Source: Halorientalis pallida
GTDB taxonomy: Archaea > Halobacteriota > Halobacteria > Halobacteriales > Haloarculaceae
Assembly: GCF_004118325.1 (NCBI RefSeq)
Contig: NZ_RDFA01000004.1
Coordinates: 1-64,000 of the forward strand
Length of the DNA: 64,000 nucleotides
Reading direction: 5' to 3'
Under the pieces are notes generated by a model, which saw only the letters and a program-made list of their open reading frames with translations, searched no databases and was not told the origin of the DNA. The stretch's first letter is position 1. Each line of letters starts with the position of its first letter. Below are positions 48,641 through 56,906 of this stretch, piece by piece. The position numbers were made by a program, and so were the translations under genes.

Positions 48641-49293
48641 GCCTGACCGCCGGGTCGGACTTCACCGTCGATTCGCTCGGCCTGGACGCCATCGACGGCG
48701 GGACGAGCGTCCTCCTCACCGGCGAGGACAGCGACGCGCTCGAAGCCGTCTTCTACCGGCTGACCGCGCCCCAGACCGACGAGATAGCGGTCCTGCTGGC
48801 GACCGACGCCGCCGGCCGCTCGGTCAAGCAATCGCTGAGTCGGGCCGAGCGCGGTGCCGACGACAGAGCGGCCCTCCTCACCTGTGAAGGACCGGCGCAG
48901 GGCGACGACGTGCGGACGGTCGACGACGTGAGCGACCTGACCGGCCTCGGGATGGAGTTCTCGACACTGCTCGCAGAGGCGACCGGAGAGGTCGACGACT
49001 TCCGGGCCGGCATTCTGCTGTGTTCGACGATCATGGGTGAAGTCGAAGACACCCGGTCGGTCTACCGGTTCCTCAACTCGAACTTCCTCTCGGAGTTACG
49101 TCGGAGCAAGGCTCTCGGCGTCTGTGCCGTCGACACGAGCGCGGACATCGGCAGCGACGTAAACAGTACGATCACCGGGATGAAGACGTCGTTCAGCGCC
49201 CACGTCGAGGTCGAGAGTACGGGCCGGAACCAGGCCAGGCTCGACGTGTCGGACCTTCCTGGCGACGACGACGCTGTCGACGTGTCCTGGTGA
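48637..49293 (+). CDS. DUF7504-like protein (RecA-fold without Walker A)
   Basis: 218 residues. Pattern of a RecA/KaiC-like fold: GTSVLLTGEDSDALEAVFYR, EIAVLLATDAAGRSVKQSLS, then RAGILLCSTIMGEVEDTRSV and an RRSKALGVCAVDTSADIGSD segment. The first loop is LLTGEDSDALE, not GXXXXGK(T/S), so ATP binding is doubtful. It is the second gene in an operon with a REC*-GAF protein, a pairing common in haloarchaea, and could be the response partner. Function unknown. I associate it with DUF7504. Confidence 0.7.
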   Translation: MSLTAGSDFTVDSLGLDAIDGGTSVLLTGEDSDALEAVFYRLTAPQTDEIAVLLATDAAGRSVKQSLSRAERGADDRAALLTCEGPAQGDDVRTVDDVSDLTGLGMEFSTLLAEATGEVDDFRAGILLCSTIMGEVEDTRSVYRFLNSNFLSELRRSKALGVCAVDTSADIGSDVNSTITGMKTSFSAHVEVESTGRNQARLDVSDLPGDDDAVDVSW

Positions 49294-49367
49294 CGGGACC
49301 GCCCGGCCACTGTCCGGATTGCCCCGGCCGCCACGTTTAGGCGGTTGAGACTCTGCTGTTCTCGCGC

Positions 49368-50126
49368 ATGTCGACGACTCCCCACGACCTCGACGGCGAC
49401 GTCGCACTGGTAACTGGCGCGTCTTCCGGTATCGGCCGCGCCACAGCGAAGACACTGGCCGACGCCGGCGCGGCGGTCGCGGTCACCGCACGTCGAACCG
49501 AACGCATCGAGACCCTCGCCGAGGAGATCGAGAGCGAAGGCGGCGAGGCCCTGCCGATCACGGCCGACGTGACCGAGACCGACGACGTCGAGCGCATGAT
49601 CGAGCAGACACGCGAGGAACTCGGCGGCCTCGACATCCTGGTCAACAACGCGGGCGTGATGTTGCTCGCCCCGGTGATCCGCGCCGACCTCGAGGACCTC
49701 CAGCAGATGCTCGACGTGAACCTGATGGGTCTCATGGCTGCCACCCGGATGGCCCTGCCCGGAATGCTCGAACAGGACAGCGGGCACATCGTCAACGTCT
49801 CCTCGGTCGCGGGCCGACGGGCCAACGAGACCTCGGGTGGCTACTCCGCGACGAAGTTCGGCGTCAACGCGTTCTCCGAATCACTCCGGAAGGAGACGGC
49901 CGACAGTGGCGTCCGCGTGACCGTGATCGAACCCGGTGCGGTCGACACGGAACTGGGCCAGCACATCCCCGACGAACAGGTGATGGAACGCATGGCCGAG
50001 ATGGTCCAGGACATGACCGTCCTCCAGCCCGAGGACATCGCCTCGGCGATCCGCTACGCCGTCACCCAGCCCCCGCGGGTGAGCGTCAACGAACTGCTGG
50101 TCCGCCCGACCGACCAGCAGTCCTGA
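49368..50126 (+). CDS. short-chain dehydrogenase/reductase
   Basis: 252 residues. Cofactor-binding TGASSGIGRATAKTLADAGA, NNAGVM, catalytic Ser in VNVSSVAGRR and Tyr/Lys in YSATKFGVNAFSESLRKE. Classical SDR with NAD(P)-dependent alcohol/ketone chemistry; the position after the first strand (ARRTERIE) suggests NADPH. Substrate unknown. A second, distinct SDR is at 56079. Confidence 0.92.
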   Translation: MSTTPHDLDGDVALVTGASSGIGRATAKTLADAGAAVAVTARRTERIETLAEEIESEGGEALPITADVTETDDVERMIEQTREELGGLDILVNNAGVMLLAPVIRADLEDLQQMLDVNLMGLMAATRMALPGMLEQDSGHIVNVSSVAGRRANETSGGYSATKFGVNAFSESLRKETADSGVRVTVIEPGAVDTELGQHIPDEQVMERMAEMVQDMTVLQPEDIASAIRYAVTQPPRVSVNELLVRPTDQQS

Positions 50127-50171
50127 GCTGCCCGGCACGCATAAATGATCTCCAGTCTGTATTTTTACTTG

Positions 50172-50546
50172 ATGACTAATCAGCAGTATCAGGAACTCCT
50201 CCAGCTGGTCCGTGGCCGAGCGGGCGAGGCCTTCCGGGCAGCGCTGAAGTACGACGATCGCGACTGGACGATGCTGTACGTCCGTGACGACGTGGCGACC
50301 GAGGAACTGCGGGACGTGCTGAATACCCTCGTCGGCCGGGCGCGGAACAGTGAGCCGGTCGCCACCACCGACGTGTACCGGGGTGTCGGCGAGACACAGG
50401 CGACCGTCGAGCTCCACGAACGGGCGGCCCTGCTCCACCTCCGGCAGACCAACACCCGCGGTGTAGTGGTCTCGCTCGATCGGGACATCGCCCAGGGACT
50501 CGGTCACTTCGTCAATCGCTGTAACAGCGTTCTGGGCGGTCTGTAG
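50172..50546 (+). CDS. haloarchaeal protein of unknown function (DUF7522-like)
   Basis: 124 residues from the ATG at 50172 (MTNQQYQELLQLVRGRAGEA). Mixed alpha-beta: RAALKYDDRDWTMLYVRDDV, then ATTDVYRGVGETQATVELHE and ALLHLRQTNTRGVVVSLDRD. The form suits a small sensory or ligand-binding protein, but there is no catalytic motif. TATTTTTAC just upstream is the likely promoter element; an alternative start at 50145 would precede it. I associate the family loosely with DUF7522. Confidence 0.6.
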   Translation: MTNQQYQELLQLVRGRAGEAFRAALKYDDRDWTMLYVRDDVATEELRDVLNTLVGRARNSEPVATTDVYRGVGETQATVELHERAALLHLRQTNTRGVVVSLDRDIAQGLGHFVNRCNSVLGGL

Positions 50547-50566
50547 CCACTGGCACCCCGCGGCCA

Positions 50567-51070
50567 CTACAGTTCGGCCAGCGTCTCGGCCACGTCCGCC
50601 CAGTGGCTTCCCTTCCAGAAACACTGCTCGCAGTCGCGACACCGACAGACGTGCGTCTCGGCGGCGTCGGGTGCGTACTCCGGCGTCGACGACTCGCCGT
50701 CGACGGCCCTGACGACGCCGTTACACCGGCTACACCGCACCGGTCGGTCCGGTAGTTCGAGACGGAAGTCGGCCCGACGGAGTTCCCGTAACTGCTCGAC
50801 CGGGTCCCGGGCCGTCACCAGGACGGAGTCGTCAGTCCGGGCGGCCAGTCCCCGGTCCCTCGTCAGCAGGGTTCGACCCTCCGCCCGCGAGAGCGCGAGG
50901 ATACGGTCGTCGGCCTCCAGGCCCCGATCGAGCGCGTAGACGGCGTCGTACCCGCACATTCGGAGGAACGTGGCGAGTTTCCCCAGCATCACGTCCAGCA
51001 CGAGGCGGTCGTGAGCGCGGAGCGGGCCGTCCCGTCCGTCGTCGTCCGAATCGTGTGGTCGCCCCGTCAC
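50567..51070 (-). CDS. Mut7-C RNase-domain protein
   Basis: 167 residues from GTG 51070; its GTG overlaps the PolX stop (GTGA). PIN-like Mut7-C fold: LDVMLGKLATFLRMCGYDAV, ALDRGLEADDRILALSRAEG, LLTRDRGLAAR. It ends with a zinc ribbon: CSRCNGVVRA and CRCRDCEQCFWKGSHW. Acidic residues Asp in LVLDVML, EADD and TRDRG are the likely metal ligands. Family members are predicted RNases. Its coupling with PolX suggests a nucleic-acid processing role. Confidence 0.85.
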   Translation of the reverse strand: MTGRPHDSDDDGRDGPLRAHDRLVLDVMLGKLATFLRMCGYDAVYALDRGLEADDRILALSRAEGRTLLTRDRGLAARTDDSVLVTARDPVEQLRELRRADFRLELPDRPVRCSRCNGVVRAVDGESSTPEYAPDAAETHVCRCRDCEQCFWKGSHWADVAETLAEL

Positions 51071-52809
51071 AGTCCCAGGAACTCGCGGAGACCGTCGGCG
51101 TCGCGGGCGTTCACCACGTCGTCGGCCTCGGCCCAGCCGCGACGTGCGGTGTGGACGCCGTACCGGACGTATTCGAGCGTTCCGGGCTGGTGGGCGTCGG
51201 TGTCGACGGCGATGCTCGCGCCGGCGTCGAGGGCGGGCTTGACGAGACCGCCGTCGAGGTCGAGCCGTCTCGGGTCGCTGTTGCTCTCCAGTGCGACGCC
51301 TTCGGCCGCGGCGGCCCCGGCGAGACGCTCGATGTCCACGTCCAGCCCCCCGCGCTGGTTGAGGAGTCGGCCGGTCGGGTGTCCAAGGACGTCCACTTCT
51401 GGGTGTTCGACGGCAGTCACGAGCCGGTCGGTGCCGTCGCCGTCGAGTCCGACGTGTGGCGAAGCGACGACCAGGTCCAGTTCCGCGAGTACGTCGTCGG
51501 CCACCGACACGGAGCCGTCGGCCCCGATGTTCGCCTCGACGCCCGCGAACAGGTCGACCGCCACGTCGTCGTCGACGGTCCGGATCTCGTCGATCTGCTC
51601 GCGCAACTCGTCGTCCGAGAGGCCGACGCCGCCGACCATCCCCGGTCCGGTGGCGTGGTCGGTGATCGCCAGGTAGTCGTGGCCGAACTCGGCCGCGCCC
51701 TCGGCCATCTCCCGGATCGTGTTGCCCCCGTCGGACCACTCGGTGTGGGTGTGGAGGTCGCCCCGCACGTCGCCTTCGTCGAGCAGGTCAGGGAGGTCAC
51801 CGTCGGCGGCGGCCGCGATCTCGCCGCGGTCCTCGCGGAGTTCCGGCGGAATCGGGGGCAGGTCGAGTGCGGCGTACATCTCTTCTTCCGTCGCGCCGCC
51901 GACGCGCTCGCCGACCCGCTGGCCGGAGTCGGCATCGTCTACCTCTGACACGTCGAAGACCCCGTACTCGTTCATCTTCAGATCGCGGTCGATGGCGCGG
52001 TTGCGGAGCCGAACGTTGTGGTCCTTGCTCCCGGTGAAGTACTGGAGTGCGGCCCCGAACTCGTTTTCGGCGACAACGCGGAGGTCGACGCGGAAGTCGT
52101 CGACCCGGAGGCTGGCCTTGCTCTCCCCGGCCTCGATCACCGTGTCCGCGGCGTCCCAGTTCGCGAACGCCTCGACCACGGCGTCGGCGTCGTCACTGCC
52201 GACCAGCACGTCCACGTCACCGATGGTGGGCCGCCAGCGCCGGATCGAGCCCGCCAGCTCCACCTCGGCGGCCGCGTCGACGCCGGCCAAGAAGTCCCGG
52301 ACGCGGTCCCCGTAGGGTCGGGCCTCCCCGAGCAGTTCCCGTTCGTGGGCCTCCCGGGCGAACGCGATGCCCTCGCGGATGTTCTCCTCGGTCTTCTCGC
52401 CGAATCCCGAAAGCTCCTGTATCTCGCCGTTTTCCGCGGCGTCTTCGAGGTCGTCCAGCGTCGTGATCCCGAGCGTCTCGTAGAGTGTGCCCACCGTTTT
52501 CGGGCCGACGCCTTCGACGCTCGTCAGCGCGGCCATGTCGACGGGGAGCTCGTTGCGGAGTTCGTCGAGTTCCTCGATCCCGCCGGTCTCGAAGTACTCG
52601 ACGACCTTCGAGGCGATGGCGTCGCCCACACCGTCGATCGCTTTCACCCCGTCCTCGCCCTCGGCCGCGAGGTGTTCGACGGCGGGGGGGTGGCCGCGGA
52701 TGTTCTCGGCGGCACGGCGGTACGCACGGGGCTTGTACTCCACGTCTTTGGCCTCCAGCAGGTCGGCGAACTCCTCCAGGAGACCGGCGACCTCCGCGTT
52801 GCGGCTCAT
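51067..52809 (-). CDS. polX: DNA polymerase X with PHP domain
   Basis: 580 residues. An N-terminal helix-hairpin-helix region (ALTSVEGVGPKTVGTLYETL), the polymerase beta-like core with catalytic Asp pair in WRPTIGDVDVLVGSDDADAV, and a C-terminal PHP phosphoesterase domain (RGDLHTHTEWSDGGNTIREM and DYLAITDHATGPGM, with LDLVVASPHVGLD). Gap-filling polymerase with 3'-5' exonuclease-type PHP activity in base-excision repair. Full length for archaeal/bacterial PolX. Mut7-C is coupled downstream. Confidence 0.95.
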   Translation of the reverse strand: MSRNAEVAGLLEEFADLLEAKDVEYKPRAYRRAAENIRGHPPAVEHLAAEGEDGVKAIDGVGDAIASKVVEYFETGGIEELDELRNELPVDMAALTSVEGVGPKTVGTLYETLGITTLDDLEDAAENGEIQELSGFGEKTEENIREGIAFAREAHERELLGEARPYGDRVRDFLAGVDAAAEVELAGSIRRWRPTIGDVDVLVGSDDADAVVEAFANWDAADTVIEAGESKASLRVDDFRVDLRVVAENEFGAALQYFTGSKDHNVRLRNRAIDRDLKMNEYGVFDVSEVDDADSGQRVGERVGGATEEEMYAALDLPPIPPELREDRGEIAAAADGDLPDLLDEGDVRGDLHTHTEWSDGGNTIREMAEGAAEFGHDYLAITDHATGPGMVGGVGLSDDELREQIDEIRTVDDDVAVDLFAGVEANIGADGSVSVADDVLAELDLVVASPHVGLDGDGTDRLVTAVEHPEVDVLGHPTGRLLNQRGGLDVDIERLAGAAAAEGVALESNSDPRRLDLDGGLVKPALDAGASIAVDTDAHQPGTLEYVRYGVHTARRGWAEADDVVNARDADGLREFLGL

Positions 52810-52845
52810 TGCGTGGAGGTTGGGCGGCCCAGGGTATCAAAGTGT

Positions 52846-53295
52846 TCAGCGACCCCGCCCCACACCCACGCCGCTGCTGTCATCTTCGTGTCCCAGCGCC
52901 TTCTTGAGGAACTTCGTCCAGCGTTTCTTGTCCTGGGCCGCCTGCAGTTCGGCCTCCTTCTCGAGGTCGGTCGGGCCGAGGTTCTCCAGGGCGTTCAGCG
53001 CGCGGTCGATGCCGATGATCGCCCGAGCGATCTCCTCGCCCTCCGCGAAGGTGATGTCCTCGTCCTCGATCCGCTGTTTGCGCTGGAGGCGTTCCCGACG
53101 GAGGTTTTTCTTGGCCTGCTCGACCCGTTCGCGTTCGCCCTTCGGAACCGTGTCGCGGCGCTTGATCTCGAAGACGAAGGTCTGGAGGTCGATGGACTCG
53201 CCCTGCACCTCGATCTCGTCGGGGATGTCGGCCCCGACGGTCGCGCCCTCGCGCTCGATCCGCTCGAGGAGCTGTTTGCGCTGGAACTCCTGCAC
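52846..53295 (-). CDS. DUF5788-like coiled protein of unknown function
   Basis: 149 residues from GTG 53295 (VQEFQRKQLLERIEREGATV). Strongly charged: LQTFVFEIKRRDTVPKGERE, then ERVEQAKKNLRRERLQRKQR and IGIDRALNALENLGPTDLEK. Long helices, likely coiled coil or nucleic-acid binding. Its start is chosen because earlier in-frame residues look non-coding. It is divergent from the rhomboid gene with a shared 120-base gap and is on the same strand as PolX, 36 nt upstream. I associate it with DUF5788. Confidence 0.62.
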   Translation of the reverse strand: MQEFQRKQLLERIEREGATVGADIPDEIEVQGESIDLQTFVFEIKRRDTVPKGERERVEQAKKNLRRERLQRKQRIEDEDITFAEGEEIARAIIGIDRALNALENLGPTDLEKEAELQAAQDKKRWTKFLKKALGHEDDSSGVGVGRGR

Positions 53296-53414
53296 GGTCG
53301 CGTCTGGGGTCGCGACCGACAAAACGTTCTCGGACGCTCGCGGCGCAATCGGCCGTGCACGGCCGTCGGGGCGGTGGGGAAGACCTTTCCGGGGGCGTGC
53401 CCTACCCCGCCACA

Positions 53415-54356
53415 ATGGCGAAGTGCGACGCGTGTGGGAAAGAGGAAAATATGCCGTATCAGTGTCGCCACTGCGGGGGGACCTACTGCGGCGACCACCG
53501 CCTCCCCGAGAATCACGGCTGTCCGGGCCTGGAGAACTGGAACGACCCCAGCGGCGTCTTCGACAGCGGCTTCGACGACACCGTCGACGGCAGCGGCGGT
53601 GGCGGCTGGGGCGGGTCGTCGAGTTCGAGCGGCGGCGTGCTGGCGAAACTCGGGATCGATACCGGCCCCGGCGGGATGCTGGGCTACTTCCGAGGGAACG
53701 TGACGTACCTCTTCCTCGGGATCATCTGGGCCGTCTTTCTCCTCGAACACGTCGTGCTTCTGACGCTCGGCGGTCGGGCCTTCGAGGCGCTGTTCGTCAT
53801 CTCACCGACCCATCCGGAGTACGTCTGGACGTGGGTCACGTCGATCTTCTCCCACCAGCCGTTCAGTCTCTTCCACATCGCGGGGAACAGCATCGTGATC
53901 TACTTCTTCGGCCGGATCGTCGAGCAGTACGTCGGTTCCCGGGACTTCGCGCTGCTCTTCCTCGGGAGCGGCATCCTCGCCGGCCTGGGACAGATCGCGA
54001 TCCAGGCCTACCAGGGCAATCCCGTGGGTGCGCTCGGTGCCAGCGGTGCCGCACTCGCGATCATGGGCGTGTTGACGGTGCTGAACCCGAACCTCAAAGT
54101 GTACCTCTACTTCCTGTTGCCCGTTCCGATCTGGGTCATCACCATCGGCTACGCCGCCCTGAGCGCGCTCGGCATCGTCGGTGGCGTCGGCGGCGGCATC
54201 GCCCACGTCGCCCACGCCGTCGGCCTCGTGATCGGCCTGCTCTACGGCCAGCGGGTCAAAGACAAGCTCAGCGCCCCCGGACAACTCCAGCTCGGCGGCG
54301 GCATGCGGCGCGGGCCCGGTGGCCCCGGCGGCCCCGGTGGTCGCGGTCCGTTCTGA
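53415..54356 (+). CDS. rhomboid-family intramembrane serine protease with N-terminal AN1-type zinc finger
   Basis: 313 residues. Residues 1-40 form a zinc finger with CDACGKEENMPYQCRHCGG and CGDHRLPENHGC (Cys4, 7, 17, 20, 25, 36; His28, 34). A Gly/Ser linker follows (GGGGWGGSSSSSGG), then six membrane helices with catalytic Ser210 in GASG, His267 in HVAHAVG and Asn158 in HIAGN. It cleaves membrane proteins within the bilayer. The AN1 finger should bind ubiquitin-like or damaged proteins, so it may target SAMP-modified substrates. Ends in a Gly/Pro/Arg tail. Confidence 0.88.
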   Translation: MAKCDACGKEENMPYQCRHCGGTYCGDHRLPENHGCPGLENWNDPSGVFDSGFDDTVDGSGGGGWGGSSSSSGGVLAKLGIDTGPGGMLGYFRGNVTYLFLGIIWAVFLLEHVVLLTLGGRAFEALFVISPTHPEYVWTWVTSIFSHQPFSLFHIAGNSIVIYFFGRIVEQYVGSRDFALLFLGSGILAGLGQIAIQAYQGNPVGALGASGAALAIMGVLTVLNPNLKVYLYFLLPVPIWVITIGYAALSALGIVGGVGGGIAHVAHAVGLVIGLLYGQRVKDKLSAPGQLQLGGGMRRGPGGPGGPGGRGPF

Positions 54357-54359
54357 CCG

Positions 54360-55169
54360 ATGGAGCCCGTCCACCCCGAGTTCGTCCCGGACGCCAGTCT
54401 CGACCGCGACGAGATGGAAGCCCTCCAGCGCGAGATCGCCACAGAGGCAGTCTTCGACGACGACTTCGCCCTCGATCCGAGCCGCGTCTGTGCCGACCGC
54501 GAAACCGGCCAACAGGAACTCGGCGCAACCGGGAGTGAGGAGAGCGCCGCAGGAGACGCCCCCGTCGTCGTCGGCGTCGATCAGGCCTTCCTCGACGACG
54601 ACCGCGCGGTCTCGGCGCTGGTCGCGTTGCGGGACGGCGAGGTGATCGAACGCGCCCACGCGGTCGCGCCGACCGAGATTCCGTACATCCCCGGCCTGCT
54701 CTCCTTCCGTGAGGGCGGCGCGATCCTCGCGGGCTTCCGGGAACTCTCGGTCGAACCCGACCTCGCCGTCTTCGACGGGAGCGGTCGCATCCACTTCCGG
54801 GAGGCCGGGCTGGCGACCCACGTCGGGGTGACGCTGGACGTGCCCAGCGTCGGCGTCGCGAAGAACCTGCTCTGTGGGCGGCCAGTGGCATCGACGGACG
54901 GATTGGCCGAGGGCGACCGAGTCGCCATCGAAGCCGACGGGGACGTGACCGCACCCGACGGGACGGTCATCGGTTACGCGGTCCAGTCCCGGCAGTACGA
55001 TTCGCCGAACCGATACGTCAACCCCCTGATCGTCAGCCCGGGCCACCGCGTCGGGGCCGAGACGGCCGCCGACCTCGTGCTCTCGTGTTCTGCGGGCTAC
55101 AAACTCCCCGAACCGACGCGACTGGCCGATCAGTACGCCGACGATCTCAAGGCCGAGGTCGGGGACTGA
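54360..55169 (+). CDS. nfi: endonuclease V
   Basis: 269 residues. Cuts DNA near deaminated bases (inosine). An acidic N-terminal extension of about 70 residues precedes the core VVVGVDQAFLDDDRAVSALV with the catalytic Asp, then FREGGAILAGFREL, DLAVFDGSGRIHFREAGLAT (second metal site) and VPSVGVAKNLLCG. All catalytic Asp/Glu are seen. Only three bases separate it from the rhomboid gene, so they form an operon, although the functional link is unclear. Confidence 0.93.
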   Translation: MEPVHPEFVPDASLDRDEMEALQREIATEAVFDDDFALDPSRVCADRETGQQELGATGSEESAAGDAPVVVGVDQAFLDDDRAVSALVALRDGEVIERAHAVAPTEIPYIPGLLSFREGGAILAGFRELSVEPDLAVFDGSGRIHFREAGLATHVGVTLDVPSVGVAKNLLCGRPVASTDGLAEGDRVAIEADGDVTAPDGTVIGYAVQSRQYDSPNRYVNPLIVSPGHRVGAETAADLVLSCSAGYKLPEPTRLADQYADDLKAEVGD

Positions 55170-55180
55170 GCGGGGGCGCG

Positions 55181-55960
55181 CTACTGCTCCCGTTCCCGGA
55201 CGTGCGGTTCCGGCATCAACTGCTCGAACGGTTGGTCGTCGAGCCAGTCACAGAGTTGCACCAGCTGGTCGCTGGCGGCCGCGAACAGTTCGCTCCCCTT
55301 CTCCGGCGTGGCGTCGGTCTGGTCGCCCAGCACGCCGTTTTCGGTGTTGTCCGCCGCGTCGTAGAAGGTGGTCGCGCCGTGGACGGCCATGTCGTCCCAC
55401 TCGACGAGGCCGCCGTCGCGGGCGGCTTCGAGGCGGTCGTCGTGGACGAGTTCGTTCGCGATGTGCATGATCATCGCCGTCTCCTTGGGGCCGCCGTGGG
55501 GCCCGTTGTGGGTGAAGAGGTCGTCCACGAGGTCGGGGATGGACTCGTCCCACATCCACTCGATGGCGTAGGCGGTCTCTGTCTCGTGGAGGCGGCGACC
55601 GACCTCCCGGAGGTGTTCGACGTTGCCGCCGTGGGCGTTGACGTAGACGATACGGTCGATGCCGTGGTAGGTGAGGTTCCGGGAGAAACTCTCGACGTAG
55701 TCCCGGAAGACTGGGGCGTCGACCCACATCGTGCCGTGGAACTGGCGGTGGTGGGGCGAGACGCCGACGTTGATCGTGGGGGTGCAGAGGTAGCCGGTCC
55801 GCTCGGCGGCCTCACGGGCCAGCGCCTGAGCGATCAGGTGGTCGGTCCCCTCGGGGAGGTGGGGGCCGTGCTGTTCGGTCGAGCCCAGCGGGACGATGGC
55901 CAGCGACTCCGCTTCGAAGTACGTGCCCAGATCGGGCCACGTCTCGTCTGCGAGGTACAT
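55181..55960 (-). CDS. creatininase-family amidohydrolase
   Basis: 259 residues from the ATG at 55960. Metal-binding LAIVPLGSTEQHGPHLPEGT (Glu and two His), HHRQFHGTMWVDAPVFRD, VYVNAHGGNVEHLREVG and FTHNGPHGGPKETAMIMH. The family holds creatininase, the mycofactocin protein MftE and ArfB, the formylamide hydrolase of archaeal riboflavin/F420 biosynthesis. ArfB is the most likely role in an archaeon, but no pathway neighbour is present. Convergent with endonuclease V, 11 nt apart. Confidence 0.85.
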   Translation of the reverse strand: MYLADETWPDLGTYFEAESLAIVPLGSTEQHGPHLPEGTDHLIAQALAREAAERTGYLCTPTINVGVSPHHRQFHGTMWVDAPVFRDYVESFSRNLTYHGIDRIVYVNAHGGNVEHLREVGRRLHETETAYAIEWMWDESIPDLVDDLFTHNGPHGGPKETAMIMHIANELVHDDRLEAARDGGLVEWDDMAVHGATTFYDAADNTENGVLGDQTDATPEKGSELFAAASDQLVQLCDWLDDQPFEQLMPEPHVREREQ

Positions 55961-56078
55961 CCTGTCGATTGCAGGGACCCCGACCCCAATAGCCTGCCCA
56001 TTCGAGCGGCGAGCGGGCGGCTCCGACGGTCGGAGAAAATACTCACAATTTAACAGCGACCCGGGCGAGGCGACCGGT

Positions 56079-56906
56079 ATGGAAGACAAGACGGTGCTGA
56101 TCACGGGGGCGTCGTCCGGGATCGGCCGCGCGACGGCACAGACGTTCGACGAGGAGGGGTGGACGGTCTACGCCACGGCGCGTGACACGGACGACATCGA
56201 AGACCTGGCCGAGGCAGGGTGTGAGACACAGGAACTCGACGTGACCGAGCCCGAACACGTCGAGGCAGCCATCGAGCGCGTCGTCGAGGACGAGGGCCGA
56301 CTCGACTGTCTCGTCAACAACGCCGGCTACGCGCAGTTCGGGCCGCTGGAGGACGTGCCGACCGACCGCGTCCACGACCAGTTCGACGTGAACGTCTACG
56401 GCCCACACCGGCTGATCCGCGAGGCCCTGCCCCACATGCGCGACCAGAGTGAGGGGACCATCGTCAACGTCTCCTCGGTCGCCGGCCGGATCGCCACGCC
56501 GGGGATGGGCGTCTACAACGGGTCGAAGTTCGCCCTCGAAGGGCTGACCGACGCGCTCCGGGGCGAGATCGACGAGTACGGCCTCGACGCGGTGCTGATC
56601 GAACCTGGGCCCGTCGACACGAACTTCGACGAGCGCGCCGACGAGGAACTGGAGGACGGCACCGAGCGCTCGGGCGCGTACGACTCCATCTACGCGTTCT
56701 ACGAGGAGGGGCAGACCTTCGGCGGCACGAGCGCGCTGGCGGTCCCGCCGACGGACGTGGCCGAGACGATTCTGGAAGCGACCTGTTCGCCGGACCCCGA
56801 TCCGCGCTACCCGGTCGGACCGCTCGCGAAGTACTCCTCGCTGCTGCGGTTCGTCCCGGATCGCCTGCGCGACGGGGTGTACCGACTGGCCAAGAAACTC
56901 GCGTGA
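56079..56906 (+). CDS. short-chain dehydrogenase/reductase
   Basis: 275 residues from the ATG at 56079. TGASSGIGRATAQTFDEEGW, NNAGYA, Ser in VNVSSVAGRI, Tyr and Lys in YNGSKFALEGLTDALRGEID. The C-terminal part extends with PDPDPRYPVGPLAKYSSLLR, a helical region found in retinol- or steroid-type SDRs. CAATTTAAC at about 56046 lies 27 nt upstream. The stop overlaps the GTG start of the glycerate kinase gene (GTGA). Confidence 0.92.
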   Translation: MEDKTVLITGASSGIGRATAQTFDEEGWTVYATARDTDDIEDLAEAGCETQELDVTEPEHVEAAIERVVEDEGRLDCLVNNAGYAQFGPLEDVPTDRVHDQFDVNVYGPHRLIREALPHMRDQSEGTIVNVSSVAGRIATPGMGVYNGSKFALEGLTDALRGEIDEYGLDAVLIEPGPVDTNFDERADEELEDGTERSGAYDSIYAFYEEGQTFGGTSALAVPPTDVAETILEATCSPDPDPRYPVGPLAKYSSLLRFVPDRLRDGVYRLAKKLA

